Positions 13,290 through 23,072 of a DNA stretch of 64,000 nucleotides are shown here, one piece after another. The notes beneath the pieces are model-generated. The model worked only from the letters and a program-made list of their open reading frames with translations, had not been told where the DNA came from and searched no databases. The stretch is from Streptomyces sp. WAC08241. GTDB taxonomy: Bacteria > Actinomycetota > Actinomycetes > Streptomycetales > Streptomycetaceae. Both the position numbers and the translations under genes were made by a program. Position 1 is the first letter of the stretch. Each line of letters opens with the position of its first letter. The stretch is from NCBI GenBank assembly GCA_007858575.1, contig CP042279.1, positions 3,100,001-3,164,000 on the forward strand, given 5' to 3'.

Positions 13290-13773
13290 TCAGGAGCGGC
13301 TCGCTCGCGTGACCTCGCACTCGGTGTACTCGGAGCCGTCGCCGGTGCCGGGGTACGCGGTGGTCAGGTCGACGCTCCTGGAGGCGCCCGCCGCGACCGC
13401 GATGTCGTTCGTGGTCGCGGTCGCCGGGACCGCGGAGGTGCCCTTGAACTTCAGCGTGACGTCGTAGTCGTAGTCGAGCACGCCGTCGTTCTTGACGGTG
13501 ATGCGCGCGGTGAGGTTCTTGGTGGCCGCGTCGTAGGCGCACGTGGCGATGGTGATGTCGCGTATCGCCTTGTCGGCGCCGCTCGAACCGCCGGAGACGG
13601 AACCGCCGGAGGTGCTGCCGTTGTCGTCGTTGTCGTGGTGGCTGCCGCCGCCGCTGCTGGAGCTGGAGCCGCTGTGGCTGCCGCAGCCGCCACCGCCGCG
13701 AGCCGCGGGCACCGGTCAGGGCGACGAGGGCGATGCCGAAGACGGCGAGCGCGCGGACATGACGCTTCTTCAT
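13290..13773 (-). CDS. Small secreted protein with Gly/Ser/Asn-rich segment (frameshifted)
   Basis: Unrecognised exported protein of about 160 residues. The N-terminus KKRHVRALAVFGIALVALTG is a signal peptide; a low-complexity stretch of Gly, Ser, His and Asn follows, then a compact domain (ITIATCAYDAATKNLTARI, VKNDGVLDYDYDVTLKF) resembling the FxLYD/immunoglobulin-like exported domains of Streptomyces. ATG at 13773. The frames meet in the repeat-like region near 13700, where the exact repair is unclear. Convergent with treY. Confidence 0.65.
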
Positions 13774-13857
13774 GTTTCAAACCCCGTTGAAAGTGGTAAG
13801 GAATACGGCTCGGTTGACGAGCGCACGTCACCCTAGCAGCGGCGGTGGGGTCGCACC

Positions 13858-15100
13858 TCAGCCTCCCGGACGGACGATCAGGGTGCGCGGGGCGCGGGTG
13901 ATGAGCCCCGCGGGGTGGGCCGGAAGCCGTCGGCGAGGCGCAGCCGGGGCATCTCGGCGAAGAGGGCCCGCAGGGCGTACTCGGCCTCGATGCCGGCGAG
14001 GAGGACGGCCGGACAGAAGCCGGATCCGTAGGTGAGCTGGCCCGGGTCGTCGCGGAACGGGTCGAAGCGGTCGGGCTCCCGGAAGCGCTCCGGGTCCCGG
14101 CCGGCCGAGCCGACGAGCAGCGCGACGGACGCGCCCGCCGGGACGGTGCCGCCGCTCACCGGCACCTCGGCGGCGGTGCGGCGGACCGCGATCTGCACGG
14201 GCGGGTCGCGGCGCAGCGACTCGGTCCAGGCGCGGGCCACGAGCGCGGCGGGCGCGTCGCGGAGGGCGGCGACCTGGTCGGGGTCGGAGAGGACGTTGCC
14301 GAGGAAGGAGGCGAGCGCCTTCTCCCGTACGGCGATCTGGGCGCCGCACTCCCCGCGAGGGCTCCGGCCGCCCGGCCCCGTACGAGCCGCATCATGTCCC
14401 GGTAGGGGACGCCGACGGCGGCGGCGACGGTTCCGGCGGGCAGCCAGTGGCAGAAGTCGGCGACCAGGTCGGCCTGGGTCCGTTCGGCGATCCGGCGGGC
14501 GAGGACGTACGCGGTGCGTTCGGTGACGGACCGCAGCGCGGCCGTGTCCACGTCGACGTGGGCGCGGGCGCACGGCGGGTCGCCGGGGCGGTGCCCGTGG
14601 GTGAAGCGGCCGTCGGTGAGGGCCGTGGCCACGTCCGCGTAACGGCTGAGGACCCAGGCCCGCAGCAGCGGGTCGTAGGTCAGCGGGAACTCCTCGCGGA
14701 GCCTGCGGTGGATGCCGTGCGGGTCCTGCGAGGCGCCGGGGTCGAGGGGCTCGGCGCGACGGTCCGCCCGCCGGTGGCCGGGGAGGGCGCGGTGCGCACG
14801 CGGCCGGGGAGGGACGCGGCGCCCCGTCCGGTCCGCACGGCGGAGGCGCTCCGGCCCTGCCCCGTCTCCGAGGGGTGGCGGCCGAGGGGTGGCCGGGTTC
14901 ATGGCCGGCAGCCGGGTCCAGGCCCCGCCGGACCTTTCCGGCCGGTCGTCGTGCGCGCCCCGGCCTTCCGGGAGGTGATCGCGGTCGCCTCGACTTTCCG
15001 GTCGGCCGTCACGAATGCCCCGGTCTCCCGGGAGGTCGTCACGAAGGCCTCGGCCTTCCGGCCGGTCGTCGCGGATGCCTCGGGTCGGTTCGGCGGTCAT
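13858..15100 (-). CDS. Aberrant cytochrome P450-like protein (frameshifted)
   Basis: P450-related, but not a typical monooxygenase. Recognisable: TYDPLLRAWVLSRYADV near the front, an ExxR motif (ESLRRDPPV), the AGASVALLVGSAGRDP-RF segment, and a short heme-like loop YGSGFCPAVLLAG. Odd points: the loop lacks the usual G-x-H-x-C spacing (two residues short), the HTRLRR helix-C motif is absent, and there is no I-helix AGxxTT. One G added at about 14355 joins the halves with no room for the missing helices; breaks near 14780 and 13910 are also likely. ATG at 15100 after AGGGGGC gives an N-terminal extension of decapeptide repeats; ATG at 14903 is an alternative start. Confidence 0.6.
14933..15082 (-). 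repeat. Five 30-bp repeats encoding RGxRDDRPEG-like decapeptides
   Basis: Read on the minus strand behind the P450-like start, five consecutive 10-residue units follow the pattern RG-x-RDD-x-PEG (RGIRDDRPEG, RGLRDDLPGD, RGIRDGRPES, RGDRDHLPEG, RGAHDDRPER). The DNA repeats are imperfect but in phase. Confidence 0.8.
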
Positions 15101-15251
15101 CACGCCCCCTGCTCGGTCGGCGGTGGGTGCCGCGGGCCGGAGAACGTGGCGCGCGTCCGGACCAAGCCCACCATCCGGGGGACCCCGGCGCCCACTCACG
15201 TACCGCCGAACAGGTGAACCTGCCGGGGCGCTCAGCAGTATGCGGTGGCGC

Positions 15252-15770
15252 TCACTGGTGGGAGAGGCGGAACGCCATCTGCCCAAAGCCGACCACGTCC
15301 CCGGGCCGCACCACCACCGCGCCGGCGACCCGGCGCCCGTTGACGGTGGTGCCGTTCGTCGAGCCGAGGTCGCGCAGCACCCACGTCCCGCCCTGGAGCG
15401 AGAGTTCGGCGTGCAGCCGGGAGGCCGTCTCGTGGCTGAGCCGCAGTCCGTTGACCGGGTCGCGGCCTATCCGCAGCGGGTACGGCCCGGGGTGCGGAAG
15501 CAGCAGCTTCGGCAGCCGCTCCGCGTGCCAGGCGCGGCCGAGCTTCGCCGTGAAGGCGGACATCCGCTCCACCGCGCCCACCACACGCCGGGTCCAGGTC
15601 CCCTCGGTCCTCAGGTCGGCGACGAGCAGGTCGAGTTCGTCCGGCCGGCGGGCCTGGAGCGCGCGCTCCATCCGGAAGACGAAGGTGTCGTGGGAGAGGC
15701 GGCCCTGGGCGGCGCCCTCACGGAGCAGCACCAGCGCACGGTCCCGCTCGGCGTCGGTCAGCCGGGGGAG
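15252..15770 (-). CDS. DUF1707 and FHA domain protein (5' end uncertain)
   Basis: Predicted cytoplasmic phosphothreonine-reading protein. The DUF1707 domain (LTDAERDRALVLLREGAAQGRLSHDTF, here cited in parts: LTDAERDRAL and GRLSHDTF) is followed by a linker and an FHA domain with its core residues IGRDPVNGLRL, SRLHAEL and LRDLGSTNGTTVNG. In the frame read, a TGA lies shortly upstream of LTDAERD; adding one C to the CCCCC run near 15767 opens an upstream frame (CDDPFELPANSP), so the true start is probably a little further upstream. Convergent with nothing; transcribed toward the P450-like gene. Confidence 0.8.
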   Translation of the reverse strand, partial: LPRLTDAERDRALVLLREGAAQGRLSHDTFVFRMERALQARRPDELDLLVADLRTEGTWTRRVVGAVERMSAFTAKLGRAWHAERLPKLLLPHPGPYPLRIGRDPVNGLRLSHETASRLHAELSLQGGTWVLRDLGSTNGTTVNGRRVAGAVVVRPGDVVGFGQMAFRLSHQ

Positions 15771-15859
15771 TTCGCCGGGAGCTCGAAAGGGTCGTCACAC
15801 CCGAGATTGTCGGTCCGACGGGCCCGAAGTGTCCAGGAGGGCCCCGGAAACGGGCCCGG

Positions 15860-15980
15860 GAGGACCGGGGTCGGCCCCGGAAGGACCGGGCCGGAGCCGA
15901 GAGGACCGGGGTCGGCCCCGGAAGGACCGGGCCGGAGTCGAGAGGACCGGGCCCGGAAGGACCGGGCCGGGCCCGGAAAT
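15860..15980. repeat. GC-rich 41-bp tandem repeat, about 2.7 copies
   Basis: Two nearly identical 41-bp units at 15860-15900 and 15901-15941 differ at one base (GAGCCGA versus GAGTCGA); a shortened third copy follows to about 15980. It fills most of the 283-bp spacer between the FHA gene and the divergent GNAT gene. No coding function supported. Confidence 0.85.
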
Positions 15981-16053
15981 CCCGTACCCCCTTCCAAGAT
16001 CACTGCTACGGTCGCCCGGCCTCACCACCGAACTCCCCGGGAGAACACCCCAC

Positions 16054-17011
16054 GTGCTCGCGATACGCCCGCTCGCAGGACCGCAGGAGCTGGACCTCTT
16101 CCTCCGTCTCGCCTACTCGCTCGACCACGAGCTCGCCGACGACCTCGCCACCGGCCGCCGCCTCCCGGAGTGGATGTGGGTGGCCCTGGACGGCGACCGG
16201 CTCCTCGGCCGGCTCGCCTGGTGGACCCACGCGGCGGGCGCCGAACCGCAGGCGCTCGACTTCTTCGACCTGGCCCCGGAGCTGTCCGAGGAGGAGCGCG
16301 CCGACGTCGGCCTGCGACTCCTGGAGACGGCGACGGCGGCGGTCGTCCCGGCGGGGGCGCGGCGCCCCGAGTACGGGCGGTTCCTCCCCGCCGACTGGCG
16401 CGAGGTCCCGGAGACCCGCGCGTACCTGGAGGCGCTCTTCGCCGTCCTGGAGCGCTCCGGCGCCCGCCCCTCGTGGAGCGGCTGCGCCTGGAGTGGCGGC
16501 CCGGCACCCCCGTACCGGAACCGAAGGGGCGCCTGGAGTTCCGTGCGGTGCGGGACCGCGAGGACCTCGTCTCCCTGATGGTCCCGGTGCTCGACGGCAC
16601 CCTCGACGCGCACGGGCGGGCCGACCTGGCGTCCGGGCTCTCGGCGCGGGAGGTGGCGGAGCGGCACTACGACGAGGAGTTCGCCCCTACTCCTCGCCCC
16701 GTGCGTGGTGGCGGGTGGCGACGCTGCCGGAGACCGGCGAGCCGGTCGGGTTCGTCGTGCCCGCCCGGAACAACTACCACCACACGATCGCGTACGTCGG
16801 TGTGCTGCCCGCCCACCGGGGGCACGGGTACATCGACGACGTCCTGGCGGAGGGGACCCGGATCCTGGCCGCCGCCGACGTGCCCCGGATCCGGGCGGCC
16901 ACGGACCTGGGGAACGTGCCGATGGCGGCCTCCTTCGCCCGTACGGGCTACGACACGTTCGAGCGCGCGATCAACTACGTGTGGGACGCGCCGGGCACGC
17001 CGGGGTCCTGA
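16054..17011 (+). CDS. GNAT family N-acetyltransferase (frameshifted)
   Basis: About 320 residues, long enough for two GNAT-like halves. The C-terminal half shows the acetyl-CoA site: IAYVGVLPAHRGHGYIDDVL (motif A, Q/R-x-x-G-x-G/A type) and the NVPMAASFARTGY segment with the motif-B Tyr. The N-terminal half (MWVALDGDRLLGRLAWWTH) resembles a degenerate GNAT beta-sheet. Breaks near 16470 and 16690. GTG at 16054 lies 8 nt after GGGAGAA. Substrate unknown. Confidence 0.8.
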
Positions 17012-17083
17012 CTGCCAGGATGGTCGCGGTGACCGGCCGTGACCACCGCGCGGCCGACTGGTTCCGACGACGAGGGGATTCCC

Positions 17084-18830
17084 GTGCTCTTCGAGGTGTG
17101 GGCGCCGAACGCCCGTGACCGGGTGACGCTGGAGCTGAACGGCACCGGCCACCCCTGGAGCGGGACGCCGAGCGGGACGGCTGGTGGACGGGCGTGGCGC
17201 CCGCCGGGGACGGCGACCGGTACGGCTTCGCCGTGGACGACGGGCCCGTGCTGCCCGACCCGCGCTCGCGCAGGCTGCCCGACGGGCCCGACGGCCGGAG
17301 CGCGGTCGTCGACCACTCCGCGTACGCCTGGCGGAACGGGTCCCCGAAGCTGCGGCTGCGCGGCGCCGTCCTGTACGAGCTGCACGTGGGCACCTTCACC
17401 CCCGAGGGCACGCTCGACGCGGCGGCCGGGCGCCTCGGGGAGCTGGCGGGCCTCGGCATCACCCATGTGGAGCTGATGCCGCTGTGCCCGTTCCCCGGGA
17501 CGTGGGGCTGGGGGTACGACGGGGTGGCACCGTGGGCGGTGCACGAGCCGTACGGCGGTCCCGAGGCGCTGAAGCGGTTCGTGGACGCGGCCCACGGGCT
17601 CGGCATGGGCGTGGTCCTGGACGTGGTCCACAACCACCTGGGCCCCTCCGGCAACTACCTGCCCGTCTTCGGTCCTTACTTCACGGACGCCCACCACACC
17701 CCGTGGGCTCGGCGGTGAACCTGGACGCGGCCGGTTCGGACGAGGTGCGGGCGTACTTCCTGGGGAGCGCGCTCGCCTGGCTGCGGGACTACCGGATCGA
17801 CGGGCTGCGGCTCGACGCGGTGCACGCGCTCGCGGACACGCGGGCGCTGACGTTCCTGGAGGAGCTGTCGGCGGCCGTGGACGAGCTGGCGCGGGAGCAG
17901 GGCCGCCAGCACTTCCTGATCGCCGAGTCCGACATGGGCGACCCGCGCACGACCACCCCGCGCGCGCTGGGCGGGGTCGGGCTCCACGCCCAGTGGAACG
18001 ACGACTTCCACCACGCCCTGCACACCGCCCTGACCGGCGAGTCGCAGGGCTACTACGCCGACTTCGCGCGGGCGCCGATCGCCGCGCTCGCCAAGACGCT
18101 GACGCACGTCTTCTTCCACGACGGCACGTACTCCAGCTTCCGGGGCCGCCACCACGGGCGGCCGGTGGACCGGGAGCGGACCCCCGCCCACCGCTTCCTC
18201 GGGTACGCGCAGACGCACGACCAGATCGGCAACCGGGCCCTCGGGGACCGCCTCTCGGCCTCGGTCTCCCCGGGCTGCTCGCCTGCGCGGCGGCCCTGGT
18301 CCTGACCGGGCCCTCGGTGCCGATGCTGTTCATGGGCGAGGAGTGGGGGCGACGACCCCTGGCAGTACTTCACCGACCACACCGACCCGGAGCTCGCGGA
18401 GGCCGTGCGGCGGGGGCGGCGGCGGGAGTTCGCGGAGCACGGCTGGGACGAGGACGAGGTCCCCGACCCGCAGGACCGGGCCACCCGGGACCGCTCGGTC
18501 CTGGACCGGAGCGAGCGCGAGGAGGACCCGCACAAGCGGCTGCTCGCCTGGCACCGGGAGCTGATCGCGCTGCGCCGCACGCTGCCGGACCTGACGGACC
18601 CGGACCTGGGGGGCGTGAAGGTCGCCTACGACGAGGAGGACCGCTGGCTGGTCTTCCGGCGCGGGGACCTGCGGGTCGCGGTGAACCTGGGCAAGGAGCC
18701 GGCGGTGATCCCGCTGGGCTCCAACGGCCGGGACCGGGTCCTGGCGTCCTGGGAGCCGGTCGACCCGCCGGCGGCGGACGGGGTCCTGCGGGTGCCGGCG
18801 GAGTCGGCGGTGGTCCTGTCGGACGGCTGA
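17084..18830 (+). CDS. treZ: Malto-oligosyltrehalose trehalohydrolase TreZ (frameshifted)
   Basis: Releases trehalose from the maltooligosyltrehalose made by TreY. N-terminal CBM48-like start LFEVWAPNARDRVTLEL, then GH13 regions: VVLDVVHNHLGPSGNY (about residue 178), DGLRLDAVHA (about 240), LIAESD (about 279) and QTHDQIGNR (about 377); LFMGEEWG precedes the C-domain. Breaks near 17160, 17705, 18270 and two adjacent ones at 18345 (GGGGG to GGGGGG) and 18356 (CCCC to CCCCC) that restore ATTPWQYFTDHTDPEL. GTG at 17084 follows GAGGGG. About 580 residues, normal. Confidence 0.93.
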
Positions 18831-18898
18831 CGGGGCCGGGGTGGGGCGTCGTCGGGGCCGCTCGGCACGGGGGCACCTTCTCGGGCCGCCGTGACGGC

Positions 18899-19856
18899 TC
18901 AGTGGCGGTCGGGTCCCTGGGCGATGAGCCGTTCCAGGAGCTCCTGGAAGTCGTCGCCGACGACGATCCGCAGGTCGCCGCGCTCCTCGTCGTGCTCGCT
19001 GAGCTGGGTGAGGGTGCCGTCGCGCCACCAGAAGACGTACGGGCTGATGGCGCCCGGTGTGTCCTCGTACCCGGTGGCGGCGAAGGAGGCCATCGCGCCG
19101 AGGGCCGGGATGATGGTGGTGTCCCGGATGGGGTGGAAGGCGAGCTGGTGCCGGAAGGGCAGGGCGACCAGGGCGCCGTGCTCGCCGAGCGGGAGGCCGG
19201 TGACGCGCCGGGCGACCCCGTCGAGGTCGAGGACGCGGCTCGCGGTGTAGAAGGAGTCCCCGAGGACGACCTCGAAGCACATGCCGTCGGCGTCGCGGAC
19301 GGTCTCGTGCCCCTCGACGGGAAGGCCGCGCAGGTTGCGTAGGGCCCGGTCGCGCAGGTGCGCGTGGTCCCCGAGCCGGGCGAGGGCGTCGTCGGTGAGC
19401 ATCATGACGCTCTCGGGCAGGTCGAGGGCGAGGACCTCGTACAGGCCGGGGGCGACGGTCCTGGCGTACCCGAAGGAAGCGGCGTCGATGCCGTCGCCGC
19501 TGACGACCCGGGGGTAGAGCTGGGAGCGGATCTGCTCGGGCGGGAGGGTGTCGAGCGCGGAGGGCCGTCCATGGCCCGGACGACCAGCTCGATGTGCCGG
19601 CGGACCAGTCCGGGCCAGACGCGGGGTCCGCGCCGGTCCTGGTGGCAGACGGCGGCGAGGTTGGTGAGCCCGAAGCGGCGTCCCCGGTCGTCGACGACGT
19701 GGTCGGCGTAGACGGTGACCTCCAGACCGAGCTCGGCGAAGGTCTCCCGGACCCGGCCCCGGAAGAGCGCGGCCTCGTTCCGGGAGAAGTACGCGAACTC
19801 GGGGTCCTCGGCGCGTCGTCGCCGTCCCGCCTGGGTCCCCGCCGCAGCCAGCCCAC
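18899..19856 (-). CDS. Conserved hypothetical protein, DUF1444/YtpQ-like (frameshifted)
   Basis: Cytoplasmic protein of about 320 residues. Segments: EFAYFSRNEAALFRGRVRE at the front, QIRSQLYPRVVSGD in the middle, then YEVLALDLPESVMMLTDDAL, LRNLRGLPVEG and VVLGDSFYTASRVLDLD. The order LYPxxxS, xxxLxLDxPxS, A-x-x-NLR recalls the YtpQ (DUF1444) family, but the match is by eye and weak. Breaks near 19810 and 19570. GTG at 19856. It follows the TPR gene on the same strand (110 bp gap) and may be co-transcribed. Confidence 0.65.
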
Positions 19857-19966
19857 GCCCGCCCGCCTTCCGTCGCCGTCGGTCCCAGGGTAGCGACTGC
19901 GGATGTCGGCTCCCTTTCGGTCGGGTCAACTCGTCCGCGGGCCGGTCGGGTTCGCCGTGCTCGCAC

Positions 19967-20505
19967 TCAGGAGCCGTCGGGGGCGGTGAGGAGGGCGCGG
20001 GCGTAGTGGGCGAGGGAGCGGTTGTAGCGGGCAGCAGGGGGCGAGGGCGCCCAGGGCCAGAGGCGGCCTCGCGGTCGCGGCCGGTGTCGGCCAGGGCGAG
20101 CGCGAGGAAGGCGTCGACGGCCCCGGCGAGGGCCTTCTCGTCGGCGTCGAGCCGGTCGGCGGGCAGGTCCCGTTCGGCGGTGAGGAGCTCCACGGCGAGG
20201 TCGGGCCGGCCGAGGTTGCGCAGGCTGCTGGCGAGCTGGATCACCGCCCGGCGGCGGCGCAGCCCGGTGAGCCCGTGGTCGAGGGCGCGCCGGTAGAGCG
20301 CGACGGCCTCCTCCGGCAGGCCGGTGGAGTCGTGGGCGGCGCCCTGCTCGAAGAGCGCGGCGGCGTCGTCGGCGGGCCGCTCGGCGGCCAGTCCGGCCAC
20401 GCGGGCACGGAAGTCGGCGGGCTCGTGGTCGTCGATGCGCTCCCAGAGCGCGGCGATCCTGCGCTCCCAGTCCTGGTCGTCGGTGATGGCGGCGTCGTCG
20501 GTCAT
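19967..20505 (-). CDS. Tetratricopeptide repeat protein, TPR_5 type (frameshifted)
   Basis: About 180 residues of helical repeats characteristic of the Streptomyces TPR_5 family: WERRIAALWERIDDHEP near the start, AALFEQGAAHDSTGLPEEAV, LYRRALDHGLTGLRRRRAV, IQLASSLRNLGRPDLAVELL, FLALALADTGRDREA and YNRSLAHYARALL. Break near 20040 in a GGGG-type run. ATG at 20505. No catalytic residues expected; function unknown. Confidence 0.78.
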
Positions 20506-20570
20506 GGCGGCACCCTAGAGGACGGCGGTGGCTCCGCCGGAGGGCGGGCGGGGATGGCGGGTCCGGGGAC

Positions 20571-20598
20571 GGCAGACGGCAGACGGCAGACGGCAGAC
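20571..20598 (+). repeat. Four copies of the heptamer GGCAGAC
   Basis: Perfect tandem heptamers at 20571, 20578, 20585 and 20592 in the spacer upstream of the TPR gene, next to the left edge of the lower-GC segment. Confidence 0.9.
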
Positions 20599-20679
20599 GA
20601 TCCCGCCCTCCCACCAGGCGGCCCGCCCCCTCACCGGACGGCCTGCCGCCTCGTCCGGCAAATCCACTGGCGTCGAGGG

Positions 20680-20876
20680 CCTGCGGACGGCAAGACTGCG
20701 CCGATGACGCCGAGCTGCACCGGTGGCTGCTACATCGCCTGAAAGCCACGAGCGATCCGCGCAGGGACCAGTACTTCCGGCTGCTCGCGCTGATCAACGA
20801 CTGGCCGACACCGGCACGCCTCACCCCGGTGATCGACTGGCCCGTCACAGCTCTGCGCATACGGGCAGCCCAATGA
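20680..20876 (+). pseudogene. C-terminal remnant of a MerR-type regulator
   Basis: An open frame ends in TGA at 20874 and encodes a tail containing ELHRWLLHRLK, DPRRDQYFRLLALINDWP and LTPVIDWPVTALR. This is the pattern I know from the C-terminal end of Streptomyces MerR-like regulators (ERYWELLxxINGWP...PVFxWxxxALR). No HTH lies upstream; the preceding DNA is the heptamer repeat. I read it as the 3' stub of a deleted gene. Identification is by pattern memory. Confidence 0.5.
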
Positions 20877-20950
20877 CGCAACGACCACACAGCCCCGCCC
20901 CACAGTTACACGCAGTGCTGAAAACTGCTGTGGCCACATACCCTAGGCCG

Positions 20951-21518
20951 ATGGAGAAGATCGTTGCAGTGCTCGAGGCGGACGCCACACCGTCCGCCCC
21001 TGCTCTCATACTGCGTCCCTGGAGCCCGGCGGACACTGCCGACCTGGTTGAACTGTATCGGGATGACGCCCTGCGCCGGTGGACGAGCTCAACTGTGAAC
21101 GACGAGGCGAGCGCGGCTCATTGGATTCACGAACAACAACGGGGATGGGATACGGGAGACCGCTTCGGATTCGCCGTCGTCGAATCCCAAACTGCAGGCA
21201 CCGATGACAGGTTGATGGGCCACGTGGTCCTCAAGAATGTCATACCGGGCACTTCGTCCGCCGAGGTCGGCTACTGGACGGCAGCGCATGCGCGCGGCCG
21301 GGGTGGCACCCCGAGCGCTGCAGGCACTGACGGACTGGGCTTTTACCGCCTTCCCGGGCAACGGACTAACGCGCCTTGAACTCCTGCATCAAGTGGACAA
21401 CACGGCATCATGCCGCGTCGCGCAGAAGAGTAGGTACGCACTAACCACGGTCCTGCCCTCAGCACCGCCCGCCTACCCCCTTGCCGGTCACCTGCACGTA
21501 CGGACGCGCGGCCTCTGA
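20951..21518 (+). CDS. GNAT family N-acetyltransferase (frameshifted, lower GC)
   Basis: RimJ/RimL-type GNAT of about 188 residues. N-terminal ALILRPWSPADTADLVELYRD, then VGYWTAAHARGRGVAPRAL (acetyl-CoA motif A after repair of one base near 21305), RLELLHQVDNTASCRVAQK (motif B) and the usual C-terminus LPSAPPAYPLAGHLHVR. ATG at 20951. Third codon positions are visibly less GC-biased than in neighbouring genes (many CAA, GAA, GAT), which suggests recent acquisition together with the flanking truncated genes. Confidence 0.8.
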
Positions 21519-21630
21519 CCCAGTCGGGTACCGACCCTCGCACTGCTGATCACGGTGCCCCCACGTCACTCCTGAGGACGGGCTCCAGGCCGAGACGGTG
21601 ACATCGGACAACCGAGACAATCGGGGCTGC

Positions 21631-22019
21631 CTACGAGGAGGGCGCGACATCTGCGACTGCTCCGGCGACCGGCTCCTCCAGGAGCGGTCGAAAGCGGGTG
21701 CGTAGACGGTGGTGCCGGGCTCGGGGGCGCGCAGCCGGGCGAGGAGCGCGGTGTACCCGGCGGCGTCGAAGGTGTCGGGGGCGCTCTTCCTGTCCGCCCG
21801 GCCGAGGCGTACCAGCTCGGCCTGCGCGAGGTGGAAGCCGTCCATGGGGACGAGGACCGCGAGCCCGCCGAGGCGGTCGACGAGCCGGGCGGCGAGCGTG
21901 GACTTTCCGGCGCCCGGCGGTCCGGCGAGTCCCAGGATCCGGCGCCGCGCCCCTCCGGGTCCGGGCTCCGTCAGGGCCCGCGCGCGGGCCGCGAGGTGCT
22001 CGAATTGTTGCGTGTCCAT
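21631..22019 (-). pseudogene. Truncated P-loop nucleoside/fructose kinase-like gene
   Basis: Only the N-terminal half of a uridine-kinase-like P-loop enzyme remains: GLAGPPGAGKSTLAARLVD (Walker A), LVPMDGFHLAQAEL, GAPDTFD-like SAPDTFDAAGYTALL, then YAPAFDRSLEEPVAGAVA after restoring one C near 21685. Family members continue with a VxTEGNYLL strand and about 100 further residues; here the frame ends at a TAG (21631) in unrelated lower-GC sequence. ATG at 22019. Probably inactive, truncated by the event that formed the 20.7-21.65 kb segment. Confidence 0.75.
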
Positions 22020-22086
22020 GTCGGACATGGTCGCAGCGGGCGTGGCGATTGACGCGGGTAGATCCATACGTATTACTTTTGGCTCC

Positions 22087-22501
22087 ATGCCGTCCATCGC
22101 ACTCGTCACCCTCGTCGTCCGTGACTACGACGAGGCCGTCGCCTTCTACACCGACGCCCTCGGCTTCGACCTCGTCGAGGACACCGACCGGGGCGACGGC
22201 ACCCGTTGGTCGTCGTCCGGCCGCGCGGAGCGGCCGGGGTCGGCGGCCTCGGGAACGTGGGTCTGCTCCTCGCCCGCGCCAAGAACGAGGACGAGGAGGC
22301 CGCGATCGGCCACCAGACCGGCGGCCGGGTCGGCTTCTTCCTCCACACCGAGGACTTCGCCCGCGACCACGCCCGCATGACGGCGGCCGGCGTGAAGTTC
22401 CTGGAGGAGCCGCGCCACGAGCCGTACGGCTCGGTCGCCGTCTTCGAGGACCTGTACGGCAACCGCTGGGACCTCTCCAGCCGGCCGACGCGGGCGCGTA
22501 G
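22087..22501 (+). CDS. VOC (glyoxalase-like) family protein (frameshifted)
   Basis: Single VOC-fold module pair of about 138 residues: IALVTLVVRDYDEAVAFYTD, LGFDLVEDTDRGDGTRWVVV (after one base near 22210), VGFFLHTEDFARDHARM, GVKFLEEPRHEPYGSVAVF and the family ending EDLYGNRWDLLQP (one C restored near 22477) with TAG at 22499. Metal-ligand positions (His, Glu) are partly present. ATG at 22087 directly divergent from the truncated kinase. Substrate unknown. Confidence 0.85.
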
Positions 22502-22567
22502 GCCCCGGGGCCCCGGTAGGGCGCGGCGCGCCCGTCGCCCCCTCGTCGCCGCACCCCCGTCGCCGCC

Positions 22568-22990
22568 TCAGTCGTCGCCGTTCGTGTCGCGCGGCCAGAC
22601 GGCGACGGCGATCAGCACGGCCGCCCACACCGCCAGCGGCGTGACCGGCCAGTAGGGGACAGCTCCCCTTCCGCGCGCAGTCCGCGCCCCAGATCCCGGA
22701 CATGATCACCGCCCCGCCCAGCCAGTGGCGCCACTCGGCCAGCCACTCCCGGAGGTCCTTGCGGTCGCGCTCCCGGCGGGACGGTACCGGCGCGGGCAAG
22801 TCGGCCGTCAGCACGGCGAGTTCGCCGGTCGTACGCGCCTCCAGGGCGCGCCCGGAACGTATCCCGTGCTCGTGCGGGTCGAGTCGCCCTCGGCCAGCGC
22901 CGTCGCCAGCACGCCGAGCACCTCGTCGCGTTCGCGGTCCGACACCCGTAAGGCGGGTACGGCGTGGGGTTCGCGTCGGTCGTCCCTCAC
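22568..22990 (-). CDS. DUF1707 domain membrane protein with a TTA codon (frameshifted)
   Basis: Short membrane protein of about 140 residues. The DUF1707 domain comprises VSDRERDEVLGVLATALAEG, RLDPHEHGIRSGRALEA and ELAVLTADLP; after a basic linker come two TM segments (WLGGAVIMSGIWGADC and PLAVWAAVLIAVAVWP) and the end RDTNGDD. Two adjacent breaks (GGGG to GGGGG near 22667, CCCC to CCCCC near 22675) restore RKGELSPYWPVTP. GTG at 22990 sits 7 nt after GGAG. Codon 14 is TTA (22949-22951 on the plus strand reads TAA), so translation may need the bldA tRNA. Divergent from the TetR gene, 82 bp between starts. Confidence 0.8.
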
Positions 22991-23072
22991 TGGTCTCCTC
23001 CGGCTCTCCGTTCGGCAACTCACCTGACGACTGGTTAGAATACGACTGTATCTCAAAGAGGGAGTGCCGCCG

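Noticed and set aside
11451-13790. 779-codon frame reading through the treY end into the secreted-protein gene
   Set aside because: Continues only because a G is missing near 13241; beyond that point the translation is Gly/Ala low complexity opposite a real minus-strand gene.
20571-20598. Heptamer repeat as a possible CRISPR fragment
   Set aside because: Units are directly adjacent, 7 bp long and without spacers; no cas genes in the window.
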